A stretch of DNA of 9,882 nucleotides from Thermodesulfovibrionales bacterium (GTDB taxonomy: Bacteria; Nitrospirota; Thermodesulfovibrionia; Thermodesulfovibrionales; Dissulfurispiraceae): NCBI GenBank assembly GCA_021129835.1, contig JAJOKM010000105.1:1-9882 (forward strand), in the 5' to 3' direction. Every line of letters begins with the position of its first letter. Position 1 is the stretch's first letter. This document shows, piece after piece, positions 1 through 8,230 of the stretch. A model generated the notes under the pieces. The model was given only the letters and a program-made list of their open reading frames with translations, made no database searches and had not been told where the DNA came from. The position numbers and the translations under genes were made by a program.

Positions 1-23
1 TCAGGTTCACGGTTATAAAGGAT

Positions 24-107
24 AGTTATCAGTTATCAGTTATCAGTTATCAGTTGCCAGTTATCAGTTATCAGTTATCAGTTATCAGTTGCCAGTTATC
101 AGTTAAC
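24..107. repeat. Heptad tandem repeat array (AGTTATC)n with 35-bp higher order
   Basis: Twelve consecutive 7-bp units can be read directly. Units 1-4 are AGTTATC, unit 5 is AGTTGCC, units 6-9 are AGTTATC, unit 10 is AGTTGCC, unit 11 is AGTTATC and unit 12 is AGTTAAC. Positions 24-58 and 59-93 are therefore identical 35-bp blocks, each four ATC units plus one GCC unit, and a third block begins at 94. The array ends about 65 bp before the rpoB start. There are no unique spacers, so it is not CRISPR. Similar heptad arrays occur between genes in some environmental bacterial genomes (from memory); I know of no assigned function. Confidence 0.95.
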
Positions 108-110
108 GTA

Positions 111-131
111 AACCGTAAACTGTGAACCGTG
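111..131. repeat. Second heptad repeat, AAC[C/T]GT[A/G], three units
   Basis: Three units abut: AACCGTA (111-117), AACTGTG (118-124) and AACCGTG (125-131). A degenerate fragment AACGTA precedes them (105-110) and AACTTTA follows (132-138). The unit length matches the neighbouring AGTTATC array but the sequence is unrelated. The last full unit overlaps a GTG that is in frame with rpoB. Confidence 0.7.
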
Positions 132-141
132 AACTTTAAAT

Positions 142-149
142 CTGATAAC
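142..149 (+). promoter_or_regulatory. Single inverted copy of the heptad unit (CTGATAAC) before rpoB
   Basis: CTGATAAC is the reverse complement of GTTATCAG, which occurs nine times in the upstream array (units starting at 24, 31, 38, 45, 59, 66, 73, 80 and 94). In a transcript this segment could pair with any of those copies; the nearest partner is 95-102. It lies just 5' of a GGAG (151-154) and 24 bases before the chosen rpoB start. The complementarity is visible; any regulatory role is inference. Confidence 0.3.
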
Positions 150-164
150 CGGAGTAATTACGAT

Positions 165-170
165 AGAAGG
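165..170 (+). promoter_or_regulatory. Possible rpoB ribosome binding site (AGAAGG)
   Basis: AGAAGG lies only 3 bases from ATG 174, closer than usual. A second purine-rich motif, GGAG at 151-154, is 19 bases away, farther than usual. Neither is ideal. The ATG is still preferred, because the GTG at 129 has no ribosome binding site and sits in repeat DNA. Confidence 0.3.
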
Positions 171-173
171 GCT

Positions 174-3100
174 ATGGCAACGCAGTTAAGAGAGAGGTTA
201 AATTTTGGTAAGGTGCCTTCTGTGCTGGAAGTTCCTTACCTTATAGAATTTCAAAAAAGATCGTTTAACAGATTTTTACAGAAGGATATCCCTGGTGATA
301 AAAGAAGTAATGAAGGATTACAGGCTGCTTTCAGTAGTGTTTTTCCTATAGTAAATTACAATGAGACTGCCTCCATAGAATTTATTTCATATAAACTTGG
401 TGAACCAAAGACAACACCCAAGGAGTGCCTTTTCAAAGGCGTAACCTATACTTCACCGCTTAGAATAAAAGTGAGACTCAATTTGTGGGGTAAAGGCGAA
501 AGAGAAAAGGAAGCACTGGTAGAGTCAAGAGAACAGGAAATCTATGTCGGTGAAATGCCTATTATGACAGAAACAGGCAGTTTCATTATAAATGGCGTTG
601 AGAGAGTAATAGTAAGCCAGTTGCACCGTTCACCGGGGGTTTATTTTGCCTCTGATAAAGGGAAAATACATGTAAGTGGGAGGCTTTTATACACAGCCAG
701 GGTGATTCCAGCAAGAGGTTCATGGCTGGACTTCGAATTCGATTCAAAGGATATCCTTTATGTCAGGATTGACAAACGCAAAAAACTACCTGCAACCATT
801 CTTTTGAAAGCCATTGGTTATTCCGATGAAGATCTCCTTAAGACCTTTTACCCTGTTGAAGAAATAAGAATAAAGGACAAAGAGCATTATACCAGACTTG
901 TAAGCGATGTGCTTAGCGGCACCAAGGCAACGCATAATATAGTCTCTTCATCCGGAGAAATTATCGTCAAGGGAGGCAATAAAATAACAAAGGCCTCCCT
1001 CAGAAAGATGGAGGCTGCCGGCATAAAAGAGATATCAATATCGAGGAGTGAAATCATTGGCAGGGTAACCCTTAACGACATTGTAGATCCGGCAACTGGA
1101 GAGATAATCCTTGATAGGAACAAGGAGATTACAGACGAAGTATTTTATAAGACGCTTTCACTCGATGTAGATACCTTACAGCTACTATTTATTGATAACG
1201 TTAATTATCTGCCGTCTCTTAGAGAAACCCTTCTAACGGATAAGGTCGCTACTCGGGAAGATGCCTTAAAAGAGATTTACAAAAGACTCAGGCCTGGCGA
1301 GCCAGCAACTGTTCATGCTTCGCAGAAACTTTTCGAAGGACTATTTTTTGACTCTAAGAGGTATGATCTTTCCCCAGTCGGAAGATTAAAGATTAACGAG
1401 AAACTCGGAATTGATACCCCCATAGATGTCAGGGTTTTAACAGATAAAGACATCGTGGAGATTGTGAAATATCTCTTAGGCTTGAGGATAGGAAAAGGCA
1501 AGGCGGAGGATATCGACCATCTCGGAAATAGAAGGATAAGGGGAACAGGAGAATTGCTCGAAAATCAGTTAAGGATTGGGCTTATGCGTATGGAAAGGGC
1601 AACAAGAGAAAAAATGACACTTTCAGAAATTGAGACGGCAATGCCACAGGATATTATCAATACAACGCCAGTAATGGCTTCTATCAAGGAATTTTTTGGC
1701 TCAAGCCAATTGAGTCAGTTTATGGATCAGACAAATCCTTTAGCAGAAATAACACATAAAAGGAGGTTGTCTTCCCTCGGCCCTGGTGGACTTACGAGGG
1801 AAAGGTCCGGTTTTGAGGTTAGAGATGTTCATCCAACCCATTACGGAAGGATATGTCCTGTTGAAACACCCGAGGGACAGAATATCGGGCTTATCACATC
1901 GCTGGCATCTTATGCAAAGGTCAACGATTTTGGATTTATAGAGTCTCCGTACAAAAAAATAGTCAATTGCTGCGTTACACCCGAAATAGAGTATCTATCT
2001 GCCATAGAAGGAGAAAGGGTCGTTATCGCAGAAGCTACATCCCCTACAGATGAAAAAGGGAACCTTACAGGCAAGGCTGTTTCAGTAAGGGTTGGCGGGG
2101 ATTTCCAGATAGTTCCGCCTGAAAAAGTACAATATATGGATGTTTCACCCAAGCAGATAGTTGGTGTGTCTGCATCTCTGATACCATTTCTCGAAAATAA
2201 CGATGCCAACAGGGCACTGATGGGATCCAATATGCAGAGGCAGGCGGTCCCTTTGTTGAAACCAGAAGAACCTGTCGTAGGAACAGGCATGGAGGATGTT
2301 GCGGCAAGAGATTCTGGATGGCTTATTATGGCGAAGAGGGGTGGTATTGTCGAGAGCGTTGATTCCTCGAGAATTGTTGTAAGGGTTACCGAGGAAGGGG
2401 GAGGAGTCGATATATATAATCTTACCAAGTTTCAGAGATCAAACCAGGGCACATGCATGAACCAAAAACCAATTGTTAATACTGGAGATATGGTAGATCG
2501 AGGAAGCATATTAGCTGATGGACCTTCTACTGATTCGGGCAGACTGGCACTGGGGAGAAATGTAATTGTTGCCTTTATGCCATGGGAGGGATACAATTTC
2601 GAGGATGCCATACTGATAAGCGAAAGGCTTGTAAAAGAGGATATTTATACATCTATTCATGTGGAGGCGTTTGAGATCGAGGCAAGAGATACCAAGCTCG
2701 GACCAGAGGAGATCACGCGAGACATTCCAAATGTAGGCGAGGAGGCACTGAAAGACCTCGATGAAAGCGGAATAATCAGAATTGGCGCAGAGGTAAAGGC
2801 TGGGGATATACTCGTTGGCAAGGTTACGCCCAAAGGAGAAACTATCTTAATGCCTGAGGAGAAACTTTTACTCGCAATATTTGGTGAAAAGGCAGAAGAT
2901 GTCAAGGAAAGTTGTTTATATGTGCCACCTGGAATTGAAGGGACAGTTATTGATGTAAGAGTTCTTTCGAGAAAAGGGGTAGAAAAGGATAAAAGGACAA
3001 AGAGCATCGAAGAAGATGACATGATCGAGCTTAAAAGAGACTTATTGGAAGAAATCAAGATCCTGCTCGCCGAGAAAGCGAGCCGGATAAGAAAATTACT

Positions 3101-4112
3101 AATAGGCCAGACATCGTTAGTTGATGTGGAAGTCCCCTCAACTAAAGATGTCATATGTCCTGCCGGCAAAAAACTCACAGAATCAGATCTAAACAGAATT
3201 GAAGATGACCGCTTGGGCGGAATAAGAATTGAAGATCTGGATATAAGGAGTAAAATAGAGAAGATTAATAAAGAGATTAATCAATATATAAAACATAAAG
3301 AAACCCTCTATCAGGAGAAAATCGAGAGGATGAAAAAGGGAGATGAATTGCCTGCAGGTGTGAATAAGGTTGTAAAGGTATACATTGCGATGAAGAGGAA
3401 AATTCAGAGCGGAGATAAGATGGCGAGTCGCCATGGAAATAAAGGCGTTGTATCAATAATAATGCCTGAAGAAGATATGCCATATTTACCTGACGGAACT
3501 CCTGTTGATATGGTCCTGAACCCTCTCGGTGTTCCTTCAAGGATGAATGTTGGACAGATACTCGAAACCCATTTAGGATGGGCTGCCATAACACTTGGTC
3601 TGTATGTATCAACACCTGTATTTGAGGGAGCAACGGAAACGGAGATTAAAGACCTCCTCAGAAAGGCCAGTCTTTCAACATCAGGACAGACAACTCTCTA
3701 CGACGGCAGAACAGGCGAACCGTTTAGAAGCCCTGTAACTGTGGGGTGCATGTACATGCTAAAATTACATCACCTTGTTGCTGATAAAATCCATGCTCGC
3801 TCAATAGGCCCTTATTCCATTGTTACTCAGCAGCCGCTGGGTGGTAAGGCTCAATTTGGAGGTCAGAGACTTGGCGAGATGGAAGTCTGGGCATTAGAGG
3901 CATATGGCGCCACCCATACACTGCAGGAATTTTTGACGGCAAAGAGCGATGATATTATTGGAAGATCCCGCGTATACGAGGCTATTGTGAAAGGGGAACC
4001 AATACTTGAGCCAGGGGTGCCTGAATCGTTTTATGCATTAATAAAAGAACTCCAGAGCCTTTGCCTCGATGTCGAGCTTCTGGAGAAAAAGAGAAAGGCG
4101 GAAGAAAATTGA
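174..4112 (+). CDS. rpoB: DNA-directed RNA polymerase subunit beta
   Basis: This is the beta subunit of RNA polymerase, which with beta' forms the catalytic cleft that makes RNA from NTPs on a DNA template. The protein is 1312 residues from ATG 174; the E. coli protein is 1342. The start fits the family, giving MATQLRERLNFGKVPSVLEV and then the conserved VPYLIEFQ. The order of parts is protrusion and lobe with an SI1 (beta-i4) insert at about 222-340, the rifampicin pocket at 507-537 (FFGSSQLSQFMDQ, then THKRRLSSLGPGG), an SI2-type insert at about 940-1057 with a helical, charged end, and active-site lysines K1082 and K1090 in GDKMASRHGNKG. The C-terminal clamp segment includes QPLGGKAQFGGQR and ends LEKKRKAEEN. 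The link between THLGWAA and TPVFEGA (about 1139-1146) is short, as in Bacillus and unlike E. coli. An in-frame GTG at 129 would add 15 residues but lies in repeat DNA. The last 4 bases overlap rpoC. Confidence 0.98.
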   Translation: MATQLRERLNFGKVPSVLEVPYLIEFQKRSFNRFLQKDIPGDKRSNEGLQAAFSSVFPIVNYNETASIEFISYKLGEPKTTPKECLFKGVTYTSPLRIKVRLNLWGKGEREKEALVESREQEIYVGEMPIMTETGSFIINGVERVIVSQLHRSPGVYFASDKGKIHVSGRLLYTARVIPARGSWLDFEFDSKDILYVRIDKRKKLPATILLKAIGYSDEDLLKTFYPVEEIRIKDKEHYTRLVSDVLSGTKATHNIVSSSGEIIVKGGNKITKASLRKMEAAGIKEISISRSEIIGRVTLNDIVDPATGEIILDRNKEITDEVFYKTLSLDVDTLQLLFIDNVNYLPSLRETLLTDKVATREDALKEIYKRLRPGEPATVHASQKLFEGLFFDSKRYDLSPVGRLKINEKLGIDTPIDVRVLTDKDIVEIVKYLLGLRIGKGKAEDIDHLGNRRIRGTGELLENQLRIGLMRMERATREKMTLSEIETAMPQDIINTTPVMASIKEFFGSSQLSQFMDQTNPLAEITHKRRLSSLGPGGLTRERSGFEVRDVHPTHYGRICPVETPEGQNIGLITSLASYAKVNDFGFIESPYKKIVNCCVTPEIEYLSAIEGERVVIAEATSPTDEKGNLTGKAVSVRVGGDFQIVPPEKVQYMDVSPKQIVGVSASLIPFLENNDANRALMGSNMQRQAVPLLKPEEPVVGTGMEDVAARDSGWLIMAKRGGIVESVDSSRIVVRVTEEGGGVDIYNLTKFQRSNQGTCMNQKPIVNTGDMVDRGSILADGPSTDSGRLALGRNVIVAFMPWEGYNFEDAILISERLVKEDIYTSIHVEAFEIEARDTKLGPEEITRDIPNVGEEALKDLDESGIIRIGAEVKAGDILVGKVTPKGETILMPEEKLLLAIFGEKAEDVKESCLYVPPGIEGTVIDVRVLSRKGVEKDKRTKSIEEDDMIELKRDLLEEIKILLAEKASRIRKLLIGQTSLVDVEVPSTKDVICPAGKKLTESDLNRIEDDRLGGIRIEDLDIRSKIEKINKEINQYIKHKETLYQEKIERMKKGDELPAGVNKVVKVYIAMKRKIQSGDKMASRHGNKGVVSIIMPEEDMPYLPDGTPVDMVLNPLGVPSRMNVGQILETHLGWAAITLGLYVSTPVFEGATETEIKDLLRKASLSTSGQTTLYDGRTGEPFRSPVTVGCMYMLKLHHLVADKIHARSIGPYSIVTQQPLGGKAQFGGQRLGEMEVWALEAYGATHTLQEFLTAKSDDIIGRSRVYEAIVKGEPILEPGVPESFYALIKELQSLCLDVELLEKKRKAEEN
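4096..4104 (+). promoter_or_regulatory. Ribosome binding site of rpoC, inside the end of rpoB
   Basis: The purine-rich AGGCGGAAG ends 4 bases before TTG 4109. It supports this non-ATG start, which also gives the N-terminus expected for RpoC (IEDTYTIFQRPKNP). The site lies in the last rpoB codons, so rpoC translation is probably coupled to rpoB. Confidence 0.6.
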
Positions 4113-7100
4113 TAGAAGATACTTATACCATTTTCCAAAGACCAAAAAACCCGAAGGACTTTAACTCCATAAGGATAAGGCTTGCATCTCCTGAAAAGAT
4201 AAGGGAGTGGTCTCATGGAGAGGTAAAGAAACCTGAGACTATAAATTACCGCACATTTAAGCCAGAACATGATGGACTTTTTTGTGCCAAAATTTTTGGA
4301 CCTGTTAAAGATTGGGAGTGCCTGTGTGGAAAATACAAGAGAATGAAGCACAGGGGAGTTATATGTGATAAGTGTGGCGTCGAAGTAATACAATCAAAGG
4401 TCAGAAGAGAGAGGATGGGACACATAGAGCTCGTAACCCCTGTTGCCCATGTATGGTTTTTGAGGGGAGTTCCCAGTAGGATAGGAACGCTCCTAAATAT
4501 GACTGTGAGAAACATGGAGAGGGTCTTTTATTTTGAAGCATATATTGTAATTGACCCCGGAGATACGACACTAAAGGAAAAGGATATCCTTTTAGAAGAG
4601 GATTACAGAAAAAGGCTTTCTGAATTTGGAGACAGGTTCAAGGCAGGGATAGGTGCAGAAGCAGTAAAGGAGCTTTTGAAAAAGATTGACTTAGAAACAT
4701 TATCAAAGGAATTAAAGGAGAAGATAAAAAGTGTTGTGTCATTGAGTTCTAAAAAGAGACTCACAAAGAGGCTTAGACTGGTAGAGGCATTTATAAAGTC
4801 AGGTAATCGTCCTGAATGGATGGTATTAGATGTCCTGCCCGTACTACCACCTGAGTTAAGGCCCCTTGTACCTCTTGACGGTGGGCGTTTTGCCACATCT
4901 GACCTCAATGACCTTTACAGACGGGTTATAAATAGAAACAACAGACTGAAAAGATTGATAGACCTCAAGGCGCCAGGCATCATAATAAAAAATGAAAAGA
5001 GGATGCTTCAGGAGGCAGTGGATGCCCTCTTTGACAACAGCGCAAAATTAAAGGTAATGAAGATGGGCGTCAAGCGAGCATTAAAGTCTTTAAGTACTAT
5101 AATTAAAGGCAAGCAAGGCCGTTTCAGGCAGAATCTACTCGGTAAAAGGGTTGACTATTCGGGCCGTTCGGTGATAGTGGCTGGTCCTGAGCTTCTGCTC
5201 CATCAGTGCGGGCTGCCCAAGCATATGGCCATCGAACTTTTCAAGCCATTTATCTTCAACAAACTCGAAGAGAAGGGTTATACCACTACATTAAAGCAGG
5301 CCAAGAAGATGGTAGAAGAAGAGGGGCCAGAGGTCTGGGATGTCCTTGAAGATATTGTCCGGGAATATCCAGTTCTACTAAACCGCGCTCCAACCCTTCA
5401 CAGACTTGGCATACAGGCATTTGATCCTGTTCTGGTTGAGGATAAGGCTATAAGGCTTCATCCCCTTGTTTGCACGGCCTTTAATGCTGATTTTGACGGA
5501 GATCAGATGGCTGTTCATGTCCCTCTGTCGATAGAGGCACAGATAGAGGCAAGGGTGCTTATGATGTCTGTAAATAATCTCCTTTCTCCGGCCAATGGTA
5601 AACCTATTGTCACCCCTACACAGGATATGGTTTTAGGTATATATTACCTTACAAAACGCAGGAAGGGCGCCCATGGAGAAGGAAAAACATTTGCCGATCC
5701 AGAAGATGTGCGCGTAGCTTACGACACAGATATTGTGAAAGAAAATGCCGGCATAAAGGTGAGGGTAAATGGTGAAACCTTTGAAACTACAGTAGGAAGG
5801 GTTATTTTCAGTGAAATCCTTCCAAAAGGAATCCCTTTTTCGATGATTAACAAAAATATGACAAAAAAGGAACTTAGCAAATTGGTAGAGTATACATATA
5901 AAACGTTGGGCATGAGGGAGACGGTTGTACTTTTAAATAATCTCAAAACAATAGGTTTCCATTATGCAACAAAGTCGGGGATTTCCATATGTGTTGATGA
6001 CATGCATATTCCATCAAGAAAGGCTGAGCTTATAGCTGAGGCAGAACAGCAGGTAATGGAGATTCAGAGGCAATACGTTGATGGTTTTATAACACATGGT
6101 GAGAGATACAACAAGGTTATTGATGTATGGGCAAATGTAACTGAAGATGTCGCTGATGAGATGATGAAGGAATTGGGTGTTAAAGGTAAAGAGCATATAG
6201 CTGAAGAAGATTTTAAAAAGGGCGGGGGTTCCTTTAATGATATATTTATGATGGCTGACTCTGGGGCAAGGGGAAGTATCGCTCAGATCAGACAACTCGC
6301 TGGAATGAGGGGGATGATGGCGAAACCTTCTGGTGAAATCATCGAAACACCTATCACTGCTAATTTCAGAGAGGGACTTACTCCGCTGCAATATTTTATC
6401 TCGACTCACGGTGCAAGGAAAGGTCTTGCAGATACTGCTTTGAAGACCGCTAACGCCGGGTACCTGACGAGAAGGCTTGTTGATGTTGCACAGGATACCA
6501 CTATTGTAGAAGATGACTGTGGAACAATGAGTGGCATATTGATTACTGCACTCGTTGAAGGTGGAGAGATAATACAACCGCTCGACGAGAGGATATTCGG
6601 AAGAACCCTTGCTGAGACATTGAACGACACTATCACAGATGAAATTATTGCCGATAGAAATCAGGAAATAGATGATGAACTGGCAAAGAAAATTGCAGGT
6701 TCCGGAATTGGCAGTGTTAAGATAAGATCAGTGCTCACATGCAATTGTAAACAGGGCGTTTGTGCAAAATGCTATGGCAGAGACCTTGCCAGAGGGGGAC
6801 CGGTCGAGCTGGGAGAAGCAATTGGGATTATTGCAGCACAGTCTATTGGCGAACCCGGCACGCAGCTAACCATGAGGACATTTCATATAGGTGGAGCGGC
6901 AACAAAGATTATAGAGCAGGCAATTCTTACAGCCAAAAACCCTGGATTCATAAAGTTTGTAGATCTCCATGGAGTAAAAAACAGGGACGGTATTTTGGTT
7001 GTGTTCAATCGAAATGCCTTAATTTCTATCGTTGACAAAACAGGCCGAGAAAGAGAAAAGTACAACCTTGTATACGGCGCAAGGGTGTTGGTAGAAGATG

Positions 7101-8230
7101 GCCAGGAGATTGAAGCAGGCAAACAGTTAGTTGAGTGGGATACTTATTCTACGCCTATCTTGACCGAAGTAAAAGGGAAGATAGCCTTCGGAGACATAGT
7201 GGAAGGAGTTACCTTTAAGGAAGATGTGGATGAAATCACTGGACTTGCCCGCAGAGTGATAGTTGATTATCCTGTTAATATGAGACCAAGAATTTCTGTT
7301 AAAGATGACCAAGGCAAGACGGCAAAAATCCCTTCTACCGACAATATTGCAACATATTTTCTGCCAGCTGGCGCTCATATACTTATTGATAAGGGTGATA
7401 TTGTATTTCCTGGCGATATCCTTGCAAAGATTCCAAGGGAAACTACAAAGACAAAAGATATTACTGGTGGTCTTCCGAGGGTTGCAGAACTATTTGAGGC
7501 AAGAAAACCCAAAGAGCAAGCGGTAGTAAGTGAAATAGACGGTATTGTGGAATTCAAAGGTGTTCACAAGGGAATGAGGGTTGTTGTCGTAAAAAGCGGA
7601 GAAGATTCAAAGGAATATACAATTCCGAAAGGAAAGCACGTTACTGTTCACGAGGGTGACTGGGTAAATGCTGGTGAGCCTTTAATGGACGGAGCTGTAA
7701 ACCCCCACAACATTTTAGACATGCTCGGCCCGCGGGAAGTGCAAAAATATATCGTGGACGAAGTGCAAAAAGTTTATAGATTACAAGGTATTTCCATTAA
7801 TGATAAACATATTGAGGTAATAGTCCGCCAGATGCTGAGAAAGATATATGTTGAGGAACCGGGAGATACCTCGTTCCTTGTCGGAGATGAGGTAGACAAG
7901 GTGATCTTTGCCGAAGAAAATGAAAGAATGAAGGCTAATGGCAAAATTCCTGCACAGGGCAAGCCAATGCTGCTTGGCATTACAAAGGCATCACTTTCGA
8001 CAGAAAGTTGGGTATCAGCCGCATCTTTTCAGGAGACCGCAAGGGTTCTCACGGAGAATGCGCTGAGTGGCTCAATAGATGAGTTAAAAGGCTTAAAAGA
8101 GAATGTGATAATGGGAAGAATTGTCTCTACTGGCACAAGTACTCCTCTGTATAAGGAGACCTTAATTAAAGGTGACATCTATTCAATGCAGACCAAAGAC
8201 GAAGAAACAGTATCTGATTACACAGAGTAA
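4109..8230 (+). CDS. rpoC: DNA-directed RNA polymerase subunit beta'
   Basis: This is the largest RNA polymerase subunit; it holds the catalytic magnesium and forms the clamp and trigger loop. It has 1373 residues from TTG 4109. That start overlaps the rpoB stop in TTGA, and the next in-frame ATG is far inside the zinc-binding region. Visible parts in order: N-terminal zinc site C71, C73, C86, C89 (CLCGKYKRMKHRGVICDKCG); rudder region from D309; switch region KGKQGRFRQNLLGKRVDYSG; catalytic NADFDGDQ with D461, D463 and D465; bridge helix region ending in GARKGLADTALKTANAGYLT; second zinc site C804, C878, C885, C888; trigger loop with M922, R923 and H926. An SI3-type insert follows at about 933-1115. 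The end has DITGGLPRVAELFEARKPKE, INDKHIEVIVRQMLRK and the final LKENVIMGRIVSTGT. One oddity is the rudder: it reads DNSAKLKVMKMGVKRALK where most bacteria have DNGRRGR and KRPLK. Catalytic parts are intact. A hairpin overlaps the stop codon and a stronger one lies 38 bases beyond it. Confidence 0.98.
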   Translation: MIEDTYTIFQRPKNPKDFNSIRIRLASPEKIREWSHGEVKKPETINYRTFKPEHDGLFCAKIFGPVKDWECLCGKYKRMKHRGVICDKCGVEVIQSKVRRERMGHIELVTPVAHVWFLRGVPSRIGTLLNMTVRNMERVFYFEAYIVIDPGDTTLKEKDILLEEDYRKRLSEFGDRFKAGIGAEAVKELLKKIDLETLSKELKEKIKSVVSLSSKKRLTKRLRLVEAFIKSGNRPEWMVLDVLPVLPPELRPLVPLDGGRFATSDLNDLYRRVINRNNRLKRLIDLKAPGIIIKNEKRMLQEAVDALFDNSAKLKVMKMGVKRALKSLSTIIKGKQGRFRQNLLGKRVDYSGRSVIVAGPELLLHQCGLPKHMAIELFKPFIFNKLEEKGYTTTLKQAKKMVEEEGPEVWDVLEDIVREYPVLLNRAPTLHRLGIQAFDPVLVEDKAIRLHPLVCTAFNADFDGDQMAVHVPLSIEAQIEARVLMMSVNNLLSPANGKPIVTPTQDMVLGIYYLTKRRKGAHGEGKTFADPEDVRVAYDTDIVKENAGIKVRVNGETFETTVGRVIFSEILPKGIPFSMINKNMTKKELSKLVEYTYKTLGMRETVVLLNNLKTIGFHYATKSGISICVDDMHIPSRKAELIAEAEQQVMEIQRQYVDGFITHGERYNKVIDVWANVTEDVADEMMKELGVKGKEHIAEEDFKKGGGSFNDIFMMADSGARGSIAQIRQLAGMRGMMAKPSGEIIETPITANFREGLTPLQYFISTHGARKGLADTALKTANAGYLTRRLVDVAQDTTIVEDDCGTMSGILITALVEGGEIIQPLDERIFGRTLAETLNDTITDEIIADRNQEIDDELAKKIAGSGIGSVKIRSVLTCNCKQGVCAKCYGRDLARGGPVELGEAIGIIAAQSIGEPGTQLTMRTFHIGGAATKIIEQAILTAKNPGFIKFVDLHGVKNRDGILVVFNRNALISIVDKTGREREKYNLVYGARVLVEDGQEIEAGKQLVEWDTYSTPILTEVKGKIAFGDIVEGVTFKEDVDEITGLARRVIVDYPVNMRPRISVKDDQGKTAKIPSTDNIATYFLPAGAHILIDKGDIVFPGDILAKIPRETTKTKDITGGLPRVAELFEARKPKEQAVVSEIDGIVEFKGVHKGMRVVVVKSGEDSKEYTIPKGKHVTVHEGDWVNAGEPLMDGAVNPHNILDMLGPREVQKYIVDEVQKVYRLQGISINDKHIEVIVRQMLRKIYVEEPGDTSFLVGDEVDKVIFAEENERMKANGKIPAQGKPMLLGITKASLSTESWVSAASFQETARVLTENALSGSIDELKGLKENVIMGRIVSTGTSTPLYKETLIKGDIYSMQTKDEETVSDYTE

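Larger units (their letters stand above)
5..134. repeat. 10-bp perfect inverted repeat flanking the heptad array
   Basis: GTTCACGGTT at 5-14 is the exact reverse complement of AACCGTGAAC at 125-134. The two arms enclose the whole AGTTATC array and most of the second heptad repeat. Pairing breaks immediately outside and inside the arms. It could be a boundary of a repeat element or the base of a long RNA stem. The left arm also looks like one reversed unit of the second heptad family, so the symmetry may simply reflect copies of that family in both orientations. Confidence 0.6.

Noticed and set aside
54..81. Promoter TTGCCA with TATCAG at a 16-base spacing
   Set aside because: Both boxes are pieces of the repeat itself; a -10 match of 4 of 6 recurs with every unit, so it is not specific evidence.
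24..107. CRISPR array
   Set aside because: Units are 7 bp and contiguous with no unique spacers, and no cas gene is present.
129..173. GTG 129 as the rpoB start
   Set aside because: It lies in heptad repeat DNA with no ribosome binding site, and the extra 15 residues do not resemble RpoB N-termini known to me.
4061..4108. Longer rpoC from TTG 4061
   Set aside because: It would add 16 residues without family similarity and overlap rpoB by about 50 bases; TTG 4109 has the binding site and the conserved N-terminus.
6014..6577. 187-codon reading frame opposite rpoC
   Set aside because: It lies fully within conserved rpoC coding sequence, its product is low in recognisable motifs, and it looks like an antisense shadow. 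The same applies to the other frames opposite rpoB, rpoC and rho, such as 1910-2428 and 2657-3178.
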